64,000 nucleotides of DNA from JAWKOK01 sp963848115 (GTDB lineage: Bacteria > Chloroflexota > Anaerolineae > Caldilineales > Caldilineaceae): assembly GCA_963848115.1 (NCBI GenBank), contig CAWKCP010000007.1:682001-746000 (forward strand). Reading direction: 5' to 3'. The notes beneath the pieces are model-generated. The model worked only from the letters and a program-made list of their open reading frames with translations. It made no database searches and had not been told where the DNA came from. Both the position numbers and the translations under genes were made by a program. Of this stretch, positions 1-7,558 are shown in pieces (within the stretch, counting starts at the first letter, position 1; every line of letters begins with the position of its first letter).

Positions 1-46
1 TAGCGCCGGCGCTGCCGAGGAATTCGATAGAAAGGGTTGTGATCAT
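1..46 (-). CDS. Possible metallo-beta-lactamase-fold hydrolase, N-terminus only
   Basis: Only the first 15 codons lie in the window, reading MITTLSIEFLGSAGA on the minus strand before the sequence ends. The pattern beta strand followed by FLGSxGA resembles the first strand of metallo-beta-lactamase-fold proteins (typically I-x-F-L-G-T-G-x-A), but 15 residues cannot prove it. It follows hisH in the same direction after about 45 bases, so it may belong to the same transcript. No strong Shine-Dalgarno is visible. The rest of the gene lies outside the window. Confidence 0.35.
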   Translation of the reverse strand, partial: MITTLSIEFLGSAGA

Positions 47-91
47 TTATCGCGTCTCGAAATGTAGTGGCGAGGGCCATGCCGCATACTA

Positions 92-760
92 CTACTCAGG
101 GGTTGCCGCCCCATCCACGACCATCTGCATGAAATTGGAGAGGATCCGTAGACCGACGGTGTGGCTTTTCTCGGGATGTGGTTGGATGCCCCAGGCATTC
201 TTGTAGCGCACGATACTTGGGTAGTCGACACCATAGTCGGTCGTGGCCAATATGGCGTCCTCATCTTCAGCATCACAATAATAGCTGTGAGCGAAGTAGG
301 CATAGGCGCCGTTGGGCACGCCGGCAAGCAGCGAGTCTTCATGTTGTCGATGTAGTTGGTTCCAGCCGATCTGGGGAATACGGAGAGTACGACCTGGGTG
401 AGCAGGATCGGCCATCTGCTCCGGAAAACGTTTGACCTTGCCGGGGATGATATGGAGACCCTCGTGCTGCCCCATTTCTTCGCTCTCATCAAAAAGCAGC
501 TGCATGCCGACACAGATACCAAGCAACGGAAGGCCTGCTGCCACGGCATCAAGCAAGGGTTCCTCCAAGTGTTGCTGACGAAGGTTATCGACACTGTCCC
601 CAAAAGCGCCCTGCCCGGGCAGCACGACTGCATGCCACCGCGTCAGATCGGTGGGTGTGTCGACGATATCGACGGGAATGCCCAGAGGCGCGGCCATTGA
701 CTCAAACGCTTTGTGGACACTGCGTAGATTGCCCACACCGTAATCGAGGACCGCTATCAT
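92..760 (-). CDS. hisH: Imidazole glycerol phosphate synthase, glutaminase subunit HisH
   Basis: This is the class I glutamine amidotransferase subunit that makes ammonia for HisF, the cyclase of histidine biosynthesis; it acts in the cytoplasm. The 222 residues match the usual HisH length of about 200-215. The start MIAVLDYGVGNLRSV is the classic HisH N-terminus. The nucleophile Cys83 sits in GICVGMQLL and the His195/Glu197 pair in QPHPEKS, so the triad is complete. Its ATG overlaps the stop of the upstream DUF402 gene by four bases (ATGA), which suggests translational coupling. No other his gene is visible, so its partner hisF must lie elsewhere. The product call is secure. Confidence 0.97.
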   Translation of the reverse strand: MIAVLDYGVGNLRSVHKAFESMAAPLGIPVDIVDTPTDLTRWHAVVLPGQGAFGDSVDNLRQQHLEEPLLDAVAAGLPLLGICVGMQLLFDESEEMGQHEGLHIIPGKVKRFPEQMADPAHPGRTLRIPQIGWNQLHRQHEDSLLAGVPNGAYAYFAHSYYCDAEDEDAILATTDYGVDYPSIVRYKNAWGIQPHPEKSHTVGLRILSNFMQMVVDGAATPE

Positions 761-1266
761 TCGGGTTGCCCTAGTTCAAGTTCAAAATTGCGGATGATGG
801 CGGGCGGGAACGCGTTCTTTGCGGTAGCCAGCGTCATTTCACGGATGCGCTGTTCAGCCTCCATCGCCTCGTCTGAGGTGATGGCCCCAGATTGCACGGC
901 CGCATCATATTCCGCTTCATTGAGCACCATCACGTGGCCATCCGCCTTGATCCAAAGTCCCAGCGTTAGATCGTTGGTTCTCAGCCCATCGCCGCCGGTT
1001 GCAAAAGGCATGCAGACTGGTGCGAACATGCCGACCATACGGCCGTTTTCGTCAAAATACTTCTGCACGATCTGCTCTGTCTCCAATATCCAAAACCGAA
1101 ACCAGATATAGCCCGACCCAGCCACTTCTGCTCCACAAAGCACCTGCGTTGGTGCTGTCTCGTCCCAGGTCGCCCGTTCGACCAGCATGTTGCTAAGACG
1201 CTCGACGCGGTAATCAACCATATGTTCGACGGCGCGCCATTGGCCGGGGATCATCTCTTTGGACAT
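757..1266 (-). CDS. DUF402 domain protein
   Basis: This 169-residue cytoplasmic protein resembles the DUF402 family. The second half carries the family layout: a core with NDLTLGLWIKADGHV (residues about 97-111), then VLNEAEYDAAVQSGAIT and a helix ending AKNAFPP. Related proteins include FomD-like and nucleotide-phosphatase-like members, but the function of this one cannot be read from sequence. It sits between a nitrilase-fold gene (16 bases upstream) and hisH (4-base overlap), so the three are probably co-transcribed. No signal peptide or membrane segment is seen. The family assignment is by recalled pattern; a profile search would settle it. Confidence 0.65.
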   Translation of the reverse strand: MSKEMIPGQWRAVEHMVDYRVERLSNMLVERATWDETAPTQVLCGAEVAGSGYIWFRFWILETEQIVQKYFDENGRMVGMFAPVCMPFATGGDGLRTNDLTLGLWIKADGHVMVLNEAEYDAAVQSGAITSDEAMEAEQRIREMTLATAKNAFPPAIIRNFELELGQPE

Positions 1267-1282
1267 AGTTCCAACAAGAATG

Positions 1283-2098
1283 CTAATACTTCTTTACGAT
1301 CGCACGGTAGGCAGCAGGCTCTCGATACTGGATGAGCTGCCGATCTTCACGCACAACTCGCACTCTATCCAGATCGATGGTTGCCACCGCGTATCCCTCA
1401 ATGGGTTCGTCAAGAACCGTGTAGAGCTCGGCCGATGGCCCCACAATCAGGCTATCGCCGCCAAAACGCATGGTCGGCTCTTCGCCCACACGATTGGTCG
1501 CCGCCACAAAGACCGCATTTTCACAGGCTCGACTGACAAGATGGGCACGCCATGAATCCTGGAACTGTTCCTCCCAGTTGGCACTGACGACGATCAACTC
1601 GGCGCCTTCGAGCGTTAGGCTGCGAGCCGCCTCGGGAAAGGCCAGATCGGTGCCGGATGTCAGCCCGAAGCGACCCCACTCGGCCTCAATCGTCACGAAG
1701 CGAAAGCCATTGCGAAAGACCTGTCTTTCTTCGCCCAGCAGGTGCACTTTGCGGTATTCGCCGGCCAAGTCGCCCTCGGGCCCGATGCAGACCAATCCAT
1801 TGTAGAGAATGCTCTCGACCTTCTCCTTGATCACCAAGCCGAAGACAATATGCGTGTTGAAGTCACTGGCTCGCTTGGACAGGGAATTGGTCACATGCCC
1901 GGGAACACGCTCTGCCAAATCGGTTGCCCGCAGGCCCAGTTCTGCACCTGTATAGCTCAGTTCAGGAAAGATGATCAGGTCCGTATTCTGCTCACTGCAG
2001 ATGCGCTCGACGAAGTCGTTCATCTTGCGCAGGTTGGCTTCAGGATTTGCCAACTCTGGGGCCATCTGTACAAGCGCTACGGTGATTTCACGTGCCAT
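1283..2098 (-). CDS. Nitrilase-superfamily (carbon-nitrogen hydrolase) protein lacking the catalytic cysteine
   Basis: The protein has the carbon-nitrogen hydrolase fold: the catalytic Glu46 in FPELSYTG and Lys117 in EYRKVHLL are present. At the nucleophile, where relatives read C-x-D-x-x-FPE, this protein has Gly149 in TSGTDLAFPE (codon GGC at 1652-1654). Cys to Gly needs one base change (TGC to GGC), so this is either a non-catalytic homologue or a sequencing error. The start at 2098 is chosen because GAGGAG lies nine bases upstream; a longer reading from 2137 adds 13 unconserved residues that include this site. It heads a likely minus-strand operon with the DUF402 gene and hisH. Active relatives hydrolyse amides, nitriles or carbamoyl compounds; the substrate here is unknown. 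Confidence 0.85.
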   Translation of the reverse strand: MAREITVALVQMAPELANPEANLRKMNDFVERICSEQNTDLIIFPELSYTGAELGLRATDLAERVPGHVTNSLSKRASDFNTHIVFGLVIKEKVESILYNGLVCIGPEGDLAGEYRKVHLLGEERQVFRNGFRFVTIEAEWGRFGLTSGTDLAFPEAARSLTLEGAELIVVSANWEEQFQDSWRAHLVSRACENAVFVAATNRVGEEPTMRFGGDSLIVGPSAELYTVLDEPIEGYAVATIDLDRVRVVREDRQLIQYREPAAYRAIVKKY

Positions 2099-2333
2099 TG
2101 AAAATTGCTCCTCATCAAGTAACTGATTCGAGGTCATGAATCAGGCATCTGCTCATTGCACACAGTCAAACGCCGTACACTTGCAGTCTGACAAACTGTA
2201 GGCGAGAAGTCAACAAGCTTGGTGTGCTACAGCTCGGATTTTATCCGGCAGAAGTATAGCATAGTTGTGCGAATTCACCATTTATTCTCTCTTGAGTTAC
2301 AATGCAGCCAATATCAATTTTGTGAGGAGAAAC

Positions 2334-2924
2334 ATGAGTAAAATAACCCACTGGTTTCGTTCCGCATGGTTGGTTCTGGTTATCGCCGGCGTCGTGATTT
2401 TTCTCGACCAATGGACCAAGATTCTCGTACGCGAGAAGCTGCCAGAATATGTCGAAACCATACCAATCGCTGCGTTTGGCGAGTACTTCATCTTCAACCG
2501 GGTGCGTAATTACGGCGCCGCCTTCGGCATCCTACAGAATCAGCAAATACTTTTCTTTGTGATCGCCGCCGTCGTCATCATCGCAATCCTGACATACGTT
2601 CGCTACCTACCCATGGATCGCTTTTGGGTGCGAGTCTTTCTCGGCTTACAACTGGGCGGCGCAATCGGCAACCTCATTGACCGTGCCTTCCAGAAGGACG
2701 AAATGGGGCGTGGCTACGTGACCGACTTCATCCAGATCGGCGTTCCGGATGTCTATTATTGGCCAAACTTCAATATCGCTGATAGTGCCATCGTCGTCGG
2801 TGTTATCGGCCTGGGCGCCTACATTCTCTGGGAAGACATGAAGACCCAACGTGCAGAAAAGGAGGCAGCCAAAGATGCCTCTGCCAAGGATGCCTCTGTC
2901 ATGGAGAACGATGCATCGACCTAG
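2334..2924 (+). CDS. lspA: Lipoprotein signal peptidase (signal peptidase II)
   Basis: LspA is the membrane aspartyl protease that removes signal peptides from prolipoproteins. The 196-residue protein has four hydrophobic segments (about 12-28, 64-88, 97-115 and 152-167). Family motifs are visible: FLDQWTK near the start, NYGAAFGIL, GAIGNLIDR, and the two catalytic aspartates Asp131 (VTDF) and Asp150 (FNIADS). The start at 2334 is preceded by GAGGAG with a short spacer; an ORF extension to 2265 is not supported. The C-terminal tail after residue 170 is charged and repetitive (KDASAKDAS). It is followed by rluD, the common lspA-rluD order, with a terminator-like hairpin between them. Lipoproteins in this window (the GH3 and substrate-binding proteins) would be its substrates. 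Confidence 0.96.
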   Translation: MSKITHWFRSAWLVLVIAGVVIFLDQWTKILVREKLPEYVETIPIAAFGEYFIFNRVRNYGAAFGILQNQQILFFVIAAVVIIAILTYVRYLPMDRFWVRVFLGLQLGGAIGNLIDRAFQKDEMGRGYVTDFIQIGVPDVYYWPNFNIADSAIVVGVIGLGAYILWEDMKTQRAEKEAAKDASAKDASVMENDAST

Positions 2925-2977
2925 CACCTTGTTGGACGCGCCTCCTAGATTTACGACGCAGCGCACGAAATCTCCTG

Positions 2978-3021
2978 GTCGCAGCTAGCCGACTTCTTTT
3001 TCGGCTCCGCTGCGACTTTTT
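2978..3021 (+). terminator. Rho-independent terminator or attenuator between lspA and rluD
   Basis: An outer stem GTCGCAGC/GCTGCGAC (2978-2985 and 3009-3016) encloses an inner stem AGCCGA/TCGGCT and is followed directly by five T residues (3017-3021) and then CTTC. This is a textbook intrinsic terminator. It lies between two genes usually co-transcribed, so it may lower rluD expression by partial termination rather than end the operon. Confidence 0.8.
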
Positions 3022-3047
3022 CTTCAATGGCTCACAAGGGCGCCTCC

Positions 3048-4049
3048 ATGACTGTTTCGTCTGATCAATCAAGCCAGCCAACGACATTGATCGTGCCCTC
3101 AGAGGTCACCGGTGAACGCCTTGACCGGTGGCTGACCACGACACTGCCTGAGCGTAGCCGAAGCGAGATCCAGCGTTGGATCAAAGAGGGCAAAGTGACG
3201 GTGGACGACGGCACGGCGCGGGCTAGCCTTCGATTGGAAGGTGGACAGACGATCGTCATCCAGATTCTTGTCGCCGGCGAAGATACGCCCCTCGTCGCCA
3301 CCGACCTGCCGCTGAGCGTGCTCTACGAAGACGCAAACCTACTGGTCGTGGACAAAGCGGCAGGCATGGTCGTGCATCCAGCCCCCGGCCACCCGAGCGA
3401 CACGCTTGTCAACGCCATCCTGCATCATTGCCCGGAGATCGAAGGCGTCGGTGGTGAACGCCGTCCTGGCCTGGTGCATCGCCTGGACAAGGAGACATCC
3501 GGCGTAATCGTGATCGCAAAGAACGATCGCACCCACAGAGACCTACAGGCCCAATTCAAAGCCAGAACGGTCTATAAAGAGTATTTGGCGCTGGTCGAGG
3601 GACGCATGGAGCCAAGCGAGGGACGCATCAATGCGCCGATGGGGCGACATCCGGTTGATCGAAAAAAGCAAGCAATTTTGCCGCCGGATCCCATCACCGG
3701 CATTTCGCCGGGCCGAGATGCAGTTACCGAGTACCATACGGTGAGCAACTACGGTATCGAGTTGCCACGCTCCCAAGGCTATGGCCAGTTCACCCTATTG
3801 CGCGTCATCTTGCACACCGGCCGCACCCACCAGATTCGTGTCCATTTCGCGTGGCGCAAGCATCCAATCGTGGGCGACACGGTCTATGGGTTCAAGCGGC
3901 AGCGCATCCCCATCGACAGGCAGTTCCTTCACGCGCACAAGCTGCGCCTGCGCTTGCCGGGCAATCATGGCGATGAAGGTGGAGAGCGAACGTTCGTGGC
4001 TCCACTGCCGCCGGATCTGATTGACGTACTCAACCGACTAGAGGAGTAA
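3048..4049 (+). CDS. rluD: RluD-family 23S rRNA pseudouridine synthase
   Basis: This enzyme isomerises uridines in 23S rRNA to pseudouridine (RluD acts on helix 69). An S4 RNA-binding domain occupies roughly the first 75 residues (GERLDRWLTTTLPERSRSEI), followed by the RluA/RluD catalytic domain. The catalytic aspartate lies in HRLDKETSG (Asp147 from the 3048 start), and the RTHQIRVHF motif is intact. The length, 333 residues, is normal. Two starts are possible, 3027 and 3048; the later one is preferred because 3027 lies only six bases after the terminator T-run and AAGG precedes 3048 at usable spacing. The NUDIX gene follows directly. Exact target uridines cannot be read from sequence. Confidence 0.93.
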   Translation: MTVSSDQSSQPTTLIVPSEVTGERLDRWLTTTLPERSRSEIQRWIKEGKVTVDDGTARASLRLEGGQTIVIQILVAGEDTPLVATDLPLSVLYEDANLLVVDKAAGMVVHPAPGHPSDTLVNAILHHCPEIEGVGGERRPGLVHRLDKETSGVIVIAKNDRTHRDLQAQFKARTVYKEYLALVEGRMEPSEGRINAPMGRHPVDRKKQAILPPDPITGISPGRDAVTEYHTVSNYGIELPRSQGYGQFTLLRVILHTGRTHQIRVHFAWRKHPIVGDTVYGFKRQRIPIDRQFLHAHKLRLRLPGNHGDEGGERTFVAPLPPDLIDVLNRLEE

Positions 4050-4055
4050 ATGACA

Positions 4056-4583
4056 ATGGCTAGCACTTCTGCCGTCGACGGTTTGGAGGCCGGCGCCGCA
4101 CCTTCTGAGCCCACACCGACTGACGGGGACTACTCCGGCAGTTTTGCTCGCAAGGTTGTCGCCTCCGGCATGCTCTTTCTGAACGAAGAGCGGCAAGTGC
4201 TGTTGGTCAACCCGACTTACAAAGAGGTCTGGGAAATTCCTGGCGGCGTGGTTGAGGCAATGGAGCCGCCGCGGGACGCATGCATCCGTGAGGTTAAGGA
4301 AGAGATCGGGCTGCAGATTGAGCCGAGACGGCTGCTGAGCGTCGACTACAATGCCAGGCCGGAGCGCAACTTCGATATGCTGCGCTTCATCTTCTTCGGC
4401 GGCATGCTCGCCAAACAACAGGTAGACGCCATCGTTCTGCAGGCTGAAGAACTTAGCGAATTCGGCTTCTTCAGCATCGACGATGCCCGCGCTCTGCTCA
4501 GCCCTGCCCTCGGCCATCAACTTGCGGAGATCCTTGACACATTGGATGAGAATGCCACTGTCTACACTGAGCATACCTCGTAG
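4056..4583 (+). CDS. NUDIX hydrolase
   Basis: A NUDIX pyrophosphohydrolase of about 175 residues. The Nudix box is perfect: from Gly in GGVV through the EVKEEIGL segment it fits GX5EX7REUXEEXGU, giving the metal-binding glutamates. A 30-residue variable N-terminus precedes the domain and no membrane segment is seen. Two ATGs are in frame, at 4050 directly after the rluD stop and at 4056; GAGGAG at 4041-4046 is nine bases from 4056 but only three from 4050, so 4056 is preferred. It shares the rluD transcript. Substrates of the family are nucleoside diphosphates linked to other groups; the exact one is unknown. Confidence 0.93.
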   Translation: MASTSAVDGLEAGAAPSEPTPTDGDYSGSFARKVVASGMLFLNEERQVLLVNPTYKEVWEIPGGVVEAMEPPRDACIREVKEEIGLQIEPRRLLSVDYNARPERNFDMLRFIFFGGMLAKQQVDAIVLQAEELSEFGFFSIDDARALLSPALGHQLAEILDTLDENATVYTEHTS

Positions 4584-4748
4584 CCGTCTCTCCGATGGCG
4601 GCTGTGATGGGTCCACGGTCCAACACCCGTCCCGACACGAATTCTCACGAAGCGCATGATCGACTTAGCCTGTTCAAAGTGGGTTTGCAGAGGTACCCAT
4701 GCAGGTACCCACAAGAGGCGGACGACCGCAAGGGTCGCGCCTACACAA

Positions 4749-5828
4749 TCAACTCATTTGGACGGACTCGTTGCCTTGGAGCCACTGGTCGAATTCAGCA
4801 AGCAGCGCTACTTTCACAGGCGCTTCCACGCCTGCGGCAACAAAGGCATTGCGGGCGATGCGCGCCAGAGCTTCTCGATCGTAGCCAAACTCATAGGCCA
4901 GCACAGCATATTCCTGCACCAACGTGGTGTTAAAAAGTGGCGGATCATCGCTGTTGACCGTGACGAACTGCCCCATGCGATCCAGGTGGGCAAACGGATG
5001 CTCGGCCATTCGTCGATAGACATGCAGACAGATGTTGCTGGTCGGATTGATCTCCAGCGGGATGCCACGCTCTTTGATGATGGCCAGCAGTTCCGGGTCC
5101 TCTATGGCGCGCACGCCGTGGCCAAGCCGATCAGCGTGCAGGTCAATCACCGCGCCGCGCACACTGGATGGCCCCATAGTTTCGCCCGCATGCGGAACGG
5201 ACAGGAGACCTGCTTGCTTAGCCTCGGCAAAAGCATGGGCAAATGGCTCAGGCGGCGCTCCCACTTCAAAGCCGCCCAGCCCAAATCCGACCACGCCCCG
5301 ATCCCTGCCGGCCAGCGCATATTCGAGTGTCCGCTCCGCAGGAAGCGGCGAGTAGTCCGCGCTGCGGCCCGAAAGATAGCGCTTGGAGAAACTGGCATTG
5401 CGGGGCACATCAAAGACCCAACGCATCTCAACACCGAATTCCTCCTTGGCCTGGTGTCGACCGAATTCAAGGCCCGCCATCAAGTCGTCGAACGAGAGCC
5501 CTTTCTCCTGCAAGTCGGTGTGGGTGAACGGCGTGAAGGTCAGCTCTCGATAGCGGATTCCCTGACGAGCCATATCCGCGCCGCAGGCCCGGACGATCAG
5601 GGCGAAGTCATCCGGCTCTCGCAGAAGATCAGAGATCGTCAAGTAGATTTCAACGAAATGGGGGAATCCAGTGAAGGTAAACCACTGGCGCAGGCCGGCC
5701 ACGTTATCAGCCGGAAGCGCATCCAGCCTACCGTGGCGGCGAGCCAGGTCCAGCACCGTCTCAGGCTGGATCGTTCCCTCCAGATGAACATGAATCTCCG
5801 CCTTTGGCAGGTTCACCAGGTAATCCAT
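4749..5828 (-). CDS. add: Adenosine deaminase family protein
   Basis: A zinc-dependent amidohydrolase that deaminates adenosine (or a related aminopurine) in purine salvage. All family motifs are intact: H13-V-H15-LEG near the N-terminus, PHAGET with the catalytic glutamate, RLGHGVRA with a zinc or proton-shuttle histidine, and NSDDPP with the zinc-binding aspartate. The start at 5828 places KAEIHVHLEG a few residues from the N-terminus as in relatives and gives 359 residues. Longer readings from an ATG at 5891 or a TTG at 5966 are possible; none of the three has a convincing Shine-Dalgarno. It is divergent from the HEXXH gene. Adenosine versus adenine or N6-modified substrate cannot be decided here. 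Confidence 0.9.
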   Translation of the reverse strand: MDYLVNLPKAEIHVHLEGTIQPETVLDLARRHGRLDALPADNVAGLRQWFTFTGFPHFVEIYLTISDLLREPDDFALIVRACGADMARQGIRYRELTFTPFTHTDLQEKGLSFDDLMAGLEFGRHQAKEEFGVEMRWVFDVPRNASFSKRYLSGRSADYSPLPAERTLEYALAGRDRGVVGFGLGGFEVGAPPEPFAHAFAEAKQAGLLSVPHAGETMGPSSVRGAVIDLHADRLGHGVRAIEDPELLAIIKERGIPLEINPTSNICLHVYRRMAEHPFAHLDRMGQFVTVNSDDPPLFNTTLVQEYAVLAYEFGYDREALARIARNAFVAAGVEAPVKVALLAEFDQWLQGNESVQMS

Positions 5829-6019
5829 AAAATCTGCGTCCAAGGTCTCTGAATAGGAACCCAGCAGTTCGGTTCCTGTCGGTTGCAACATGAGCTCACA
5901 CTTTTCCGATATTCTTGAAGCTTTAAGTTGACATTCATCATTGAAGGTGAAACTATAGATTGACAATTGTAACCGATGGTGGAGATTGTACCGAACCCGG
6001 CGCTCGTCCCACCGGCTGG

Positions 6020-7384
6020 ATGACTATGAACGCGTACCAAACTGCAAGACCAACTCGACCTCAAGACGATCCTTTGCCGACGGCCAGGGTTTCGTTCATA
6101 CGTCCGCTTCGTCGCGCGCTGGTAATTGGCTGCCTGCTGTTGATTGTCCTGGCTTCGCTGGGGTCCGGCGCACCTTCGGCGGCCCAGCAACTGAGCGCTG
6201 GCCTTTCCAAAACCGTATCCGGCATGACCTTCAACCTGGTGCGCTGGGAAATCGATGCGGTAGCGGATAAGATTGAGGCCGCGGTCACCAAACCCGCCCA
6301 GACGCTCAGCGTAGCCGAGGGCGTCGAACTTGTGCGTGATTATCTGGACCGAGCCCATGAAATCGCCCGTCTCGAAGGCGAAATCGAGTACAAACTCAGT
6401 CTCAATGACGCTGACGAGAAAGAACAGGTCGGCCCGCTGCAAAGCGAGGTTGACGATCTTCGATCTCGCCAACAGACCATTCGCCCTGCTGTTGAGCAGG
6501 TGATTGAGCGACAGGTTGCGTCCGAACTGTTCAAGCTCGGGATCACGCTTGCCGATCGAGTTTTCCCGCCGGTTCAGTTTACGTTCACTGAACCGCCAAA
6601 GAAGATGGTTGTCAGTCCCCGCGAACGTATCGCCACTGTTGACTACCGCATGCTTGTGCCGGAGTTTGGCGCGGACATGGCAAGCGTCGCCGAGAATACC
6701 ATCCGGGAAGAGCAGAATCGGATTGCCTATGTGACAAACATTGGCGGCCTGGGCGCTTACCCGTCCATGGTGGTGGATCGAGCCAGTCTGCCCTGGGTAC
6801 TTAGCACGGTTGCACATGAGTGGACCCACAATTATTTAACACTCTTTCCTCTCGGCCTGAGCTACAATGTCAGCTCGGAGCTGACGATCATCAACGAGAC
6901 TGTGGCCGAAATCGTCGGCAATGAAGTCGGAATGAAGGTGCTGGAGACCTACTATCCAGAACTGTTGCCGCCGTCTGATAACACCGACGATTCTGCGGCG
7001 CAGTCATCAGAGGGAGAACGCATCGAGATCCCACCCAGCGGCCCCATGCCCTTTGACTTCCGGACAGAGATGCGACGCACTCGACTGATCGTGGACCAAC
7101 TGCTGGCCGAAGGCAAGGTCGAGACCGCCGAAGCGTACATGGAAGCGCGTCGTCAGTTCTTCATCGCCAATGGCTACCCGCTACGCGTACTCAACCAGGC
7201 CTACTTCGCCTTCCACGGTTCCTACGGCACAAGCCCCTCCAGCACCAATCCGTTGGCGCCTAAATTGTTTGCGCTGCGCACTCAGGTTCCAGACGTTCAG
7301 GCCTTCTTGAGAGCCGTACGCGGGATTCGATCGGCGGAGGGATTGGAGAAAGTGTTACAAGAGAATCGGGGTTTAGGAGATTAG
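6020..7384 (+). CDS. Membrane-anchored or secreted HEXXH metalloprotease-like protein
   Basis: I do not recognise a named family. A hydrophobic segment about 30-50 residues from the chosen start (RRALVIGCLLLIVLASLG) looks like a signal peptide or anchor. A charged, probably helical region follows (RLEGEIEYKL to EQVIERQV). A zinc motif AHEWTHN comes next, and about 22 residues downstream NETVAEIVGNEVG supplies a glutamate that could be the third ligand, as in gluzincins. The start at 6020 is the first ATG in frame; a TTG lies at 5960. The last codons run into the TTAGGAGA repeat, and the stop TAG lies inside it, so the original C-terminus may have been altered. The protease call is inference from the motif. 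Confidence 0.7.
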   Translation: MTMNAYQTARPTRPQDDPLPTARVSFIRPLRRALVIGCLLLIVLASLGSGAPSAAQQLSAGLSKTVSGMTFNLVRWEIDAVADKIEAAVTKPAQTLSVAEGVELVRDYLDRAHEIARLEGEIEYKLSLNDADEKEQVGPLQSEVDDLRSRQQTIRPAVEQVIERQVASELFKLGITLADRVFPPVQFTFTEPPKKMVVSPRERIATVDYRMLVPEFGADMASVAENTIREEQNRIAYVTNIGGLGAYPSMVVDRASLPWVLSTVAHEWTHNYLTLFPLGLSYNVSSELTIINETVAEIVGNEVGMKVLETYYPELLPPSDNTDDSAAQSSEGERIEIPPSGPMPFDFRTEMRRTRLIVDQLLAEGKVETAEAYMEARRQFFIANGYPLRVLNQAYFAFHGSYGTSPSSTNPLAPKLFALRTQVPDVQAFLRAVRGIRSAEGLEKVLQENRGLGD

Positions 7385-7411
7385 GAGATTAGGAGATGGG
7401 GGATTAGGAGA
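7373..7411 (+). repeat. TTAGGAGA octamer repeat
   Basis: Three tandem copies of TTAGGAGA (7373-7396) and a fourth at 7404-7411 after a G-rich interruption. The repeat supplies the last codons and stop of the HEXXH gene. It lies 20 bases from a larger octamer array whose complement reads TTAGGGAT, so the two arrays face each other in opposite orientation. Confidence 0.85.
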
Positions 7412-7431
7412 CTAGCGCGATGGTACACGGC

Positions 7432-7516
7432 ATCCCTGAATCCCTAAATCCCTAATACCCATCCCTAAATCCCTAAATCCCTAAATCCCTAAATCCCTAA
7501 ATCCCTAAATCCCTAA
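7432..7516. repeat. Telomere-like ATCCCTAA octamer array
   Basis: Units are visible by eye: one variant ATCCCTGA (7432-7439), two perfect copies (7440-7455), a five-base break, then seven perfect tandem copies of ATCCCTAA at 7461-7516. The complementary strand reads TTAGGGAT, with GGG runs every eight bases, which fits a G-quadruplex-forming pattern. It lies in the gap between the HEXXH gene and sfsA and has no coding role. Confidence 0.95.
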
Positions 7517-7558
7517 ACGATTATCAGCCATACCCCCATTCACCGCCCACGAGTCGCC

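Noticed and set aside
4690..4715. GGTACCCATGCAGGTACCCA as a regulatory direct repeat
   Set aside because: Only two short copies in a gap between convergent gene ends; no operator logic can be supported.
4656..5852. Long plus-strand ORF of 398 codons over the adenosine deaminase gene
   Set aside because: It is the antisense shadow of a gene whose catalytic motifs are all intact.
5928..5959. TTGACA and TATAGA as a promoter for the HEXXH gene
   Set aside because: The spacer is 20 bases, too long for a normal sigma-70 promoter.
5813..6829. Minus-strand ORF of 338 codons opposite the HEXXH gene
   Set aside because: Antisense shadow: no recognisable domain, while the plus strand has a signal segment and a zinc motif.
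7432..7516. CRISPR array
   Set aside because: Units of 8 bases are contiguous without spacers; this is a simple tandem repeat.
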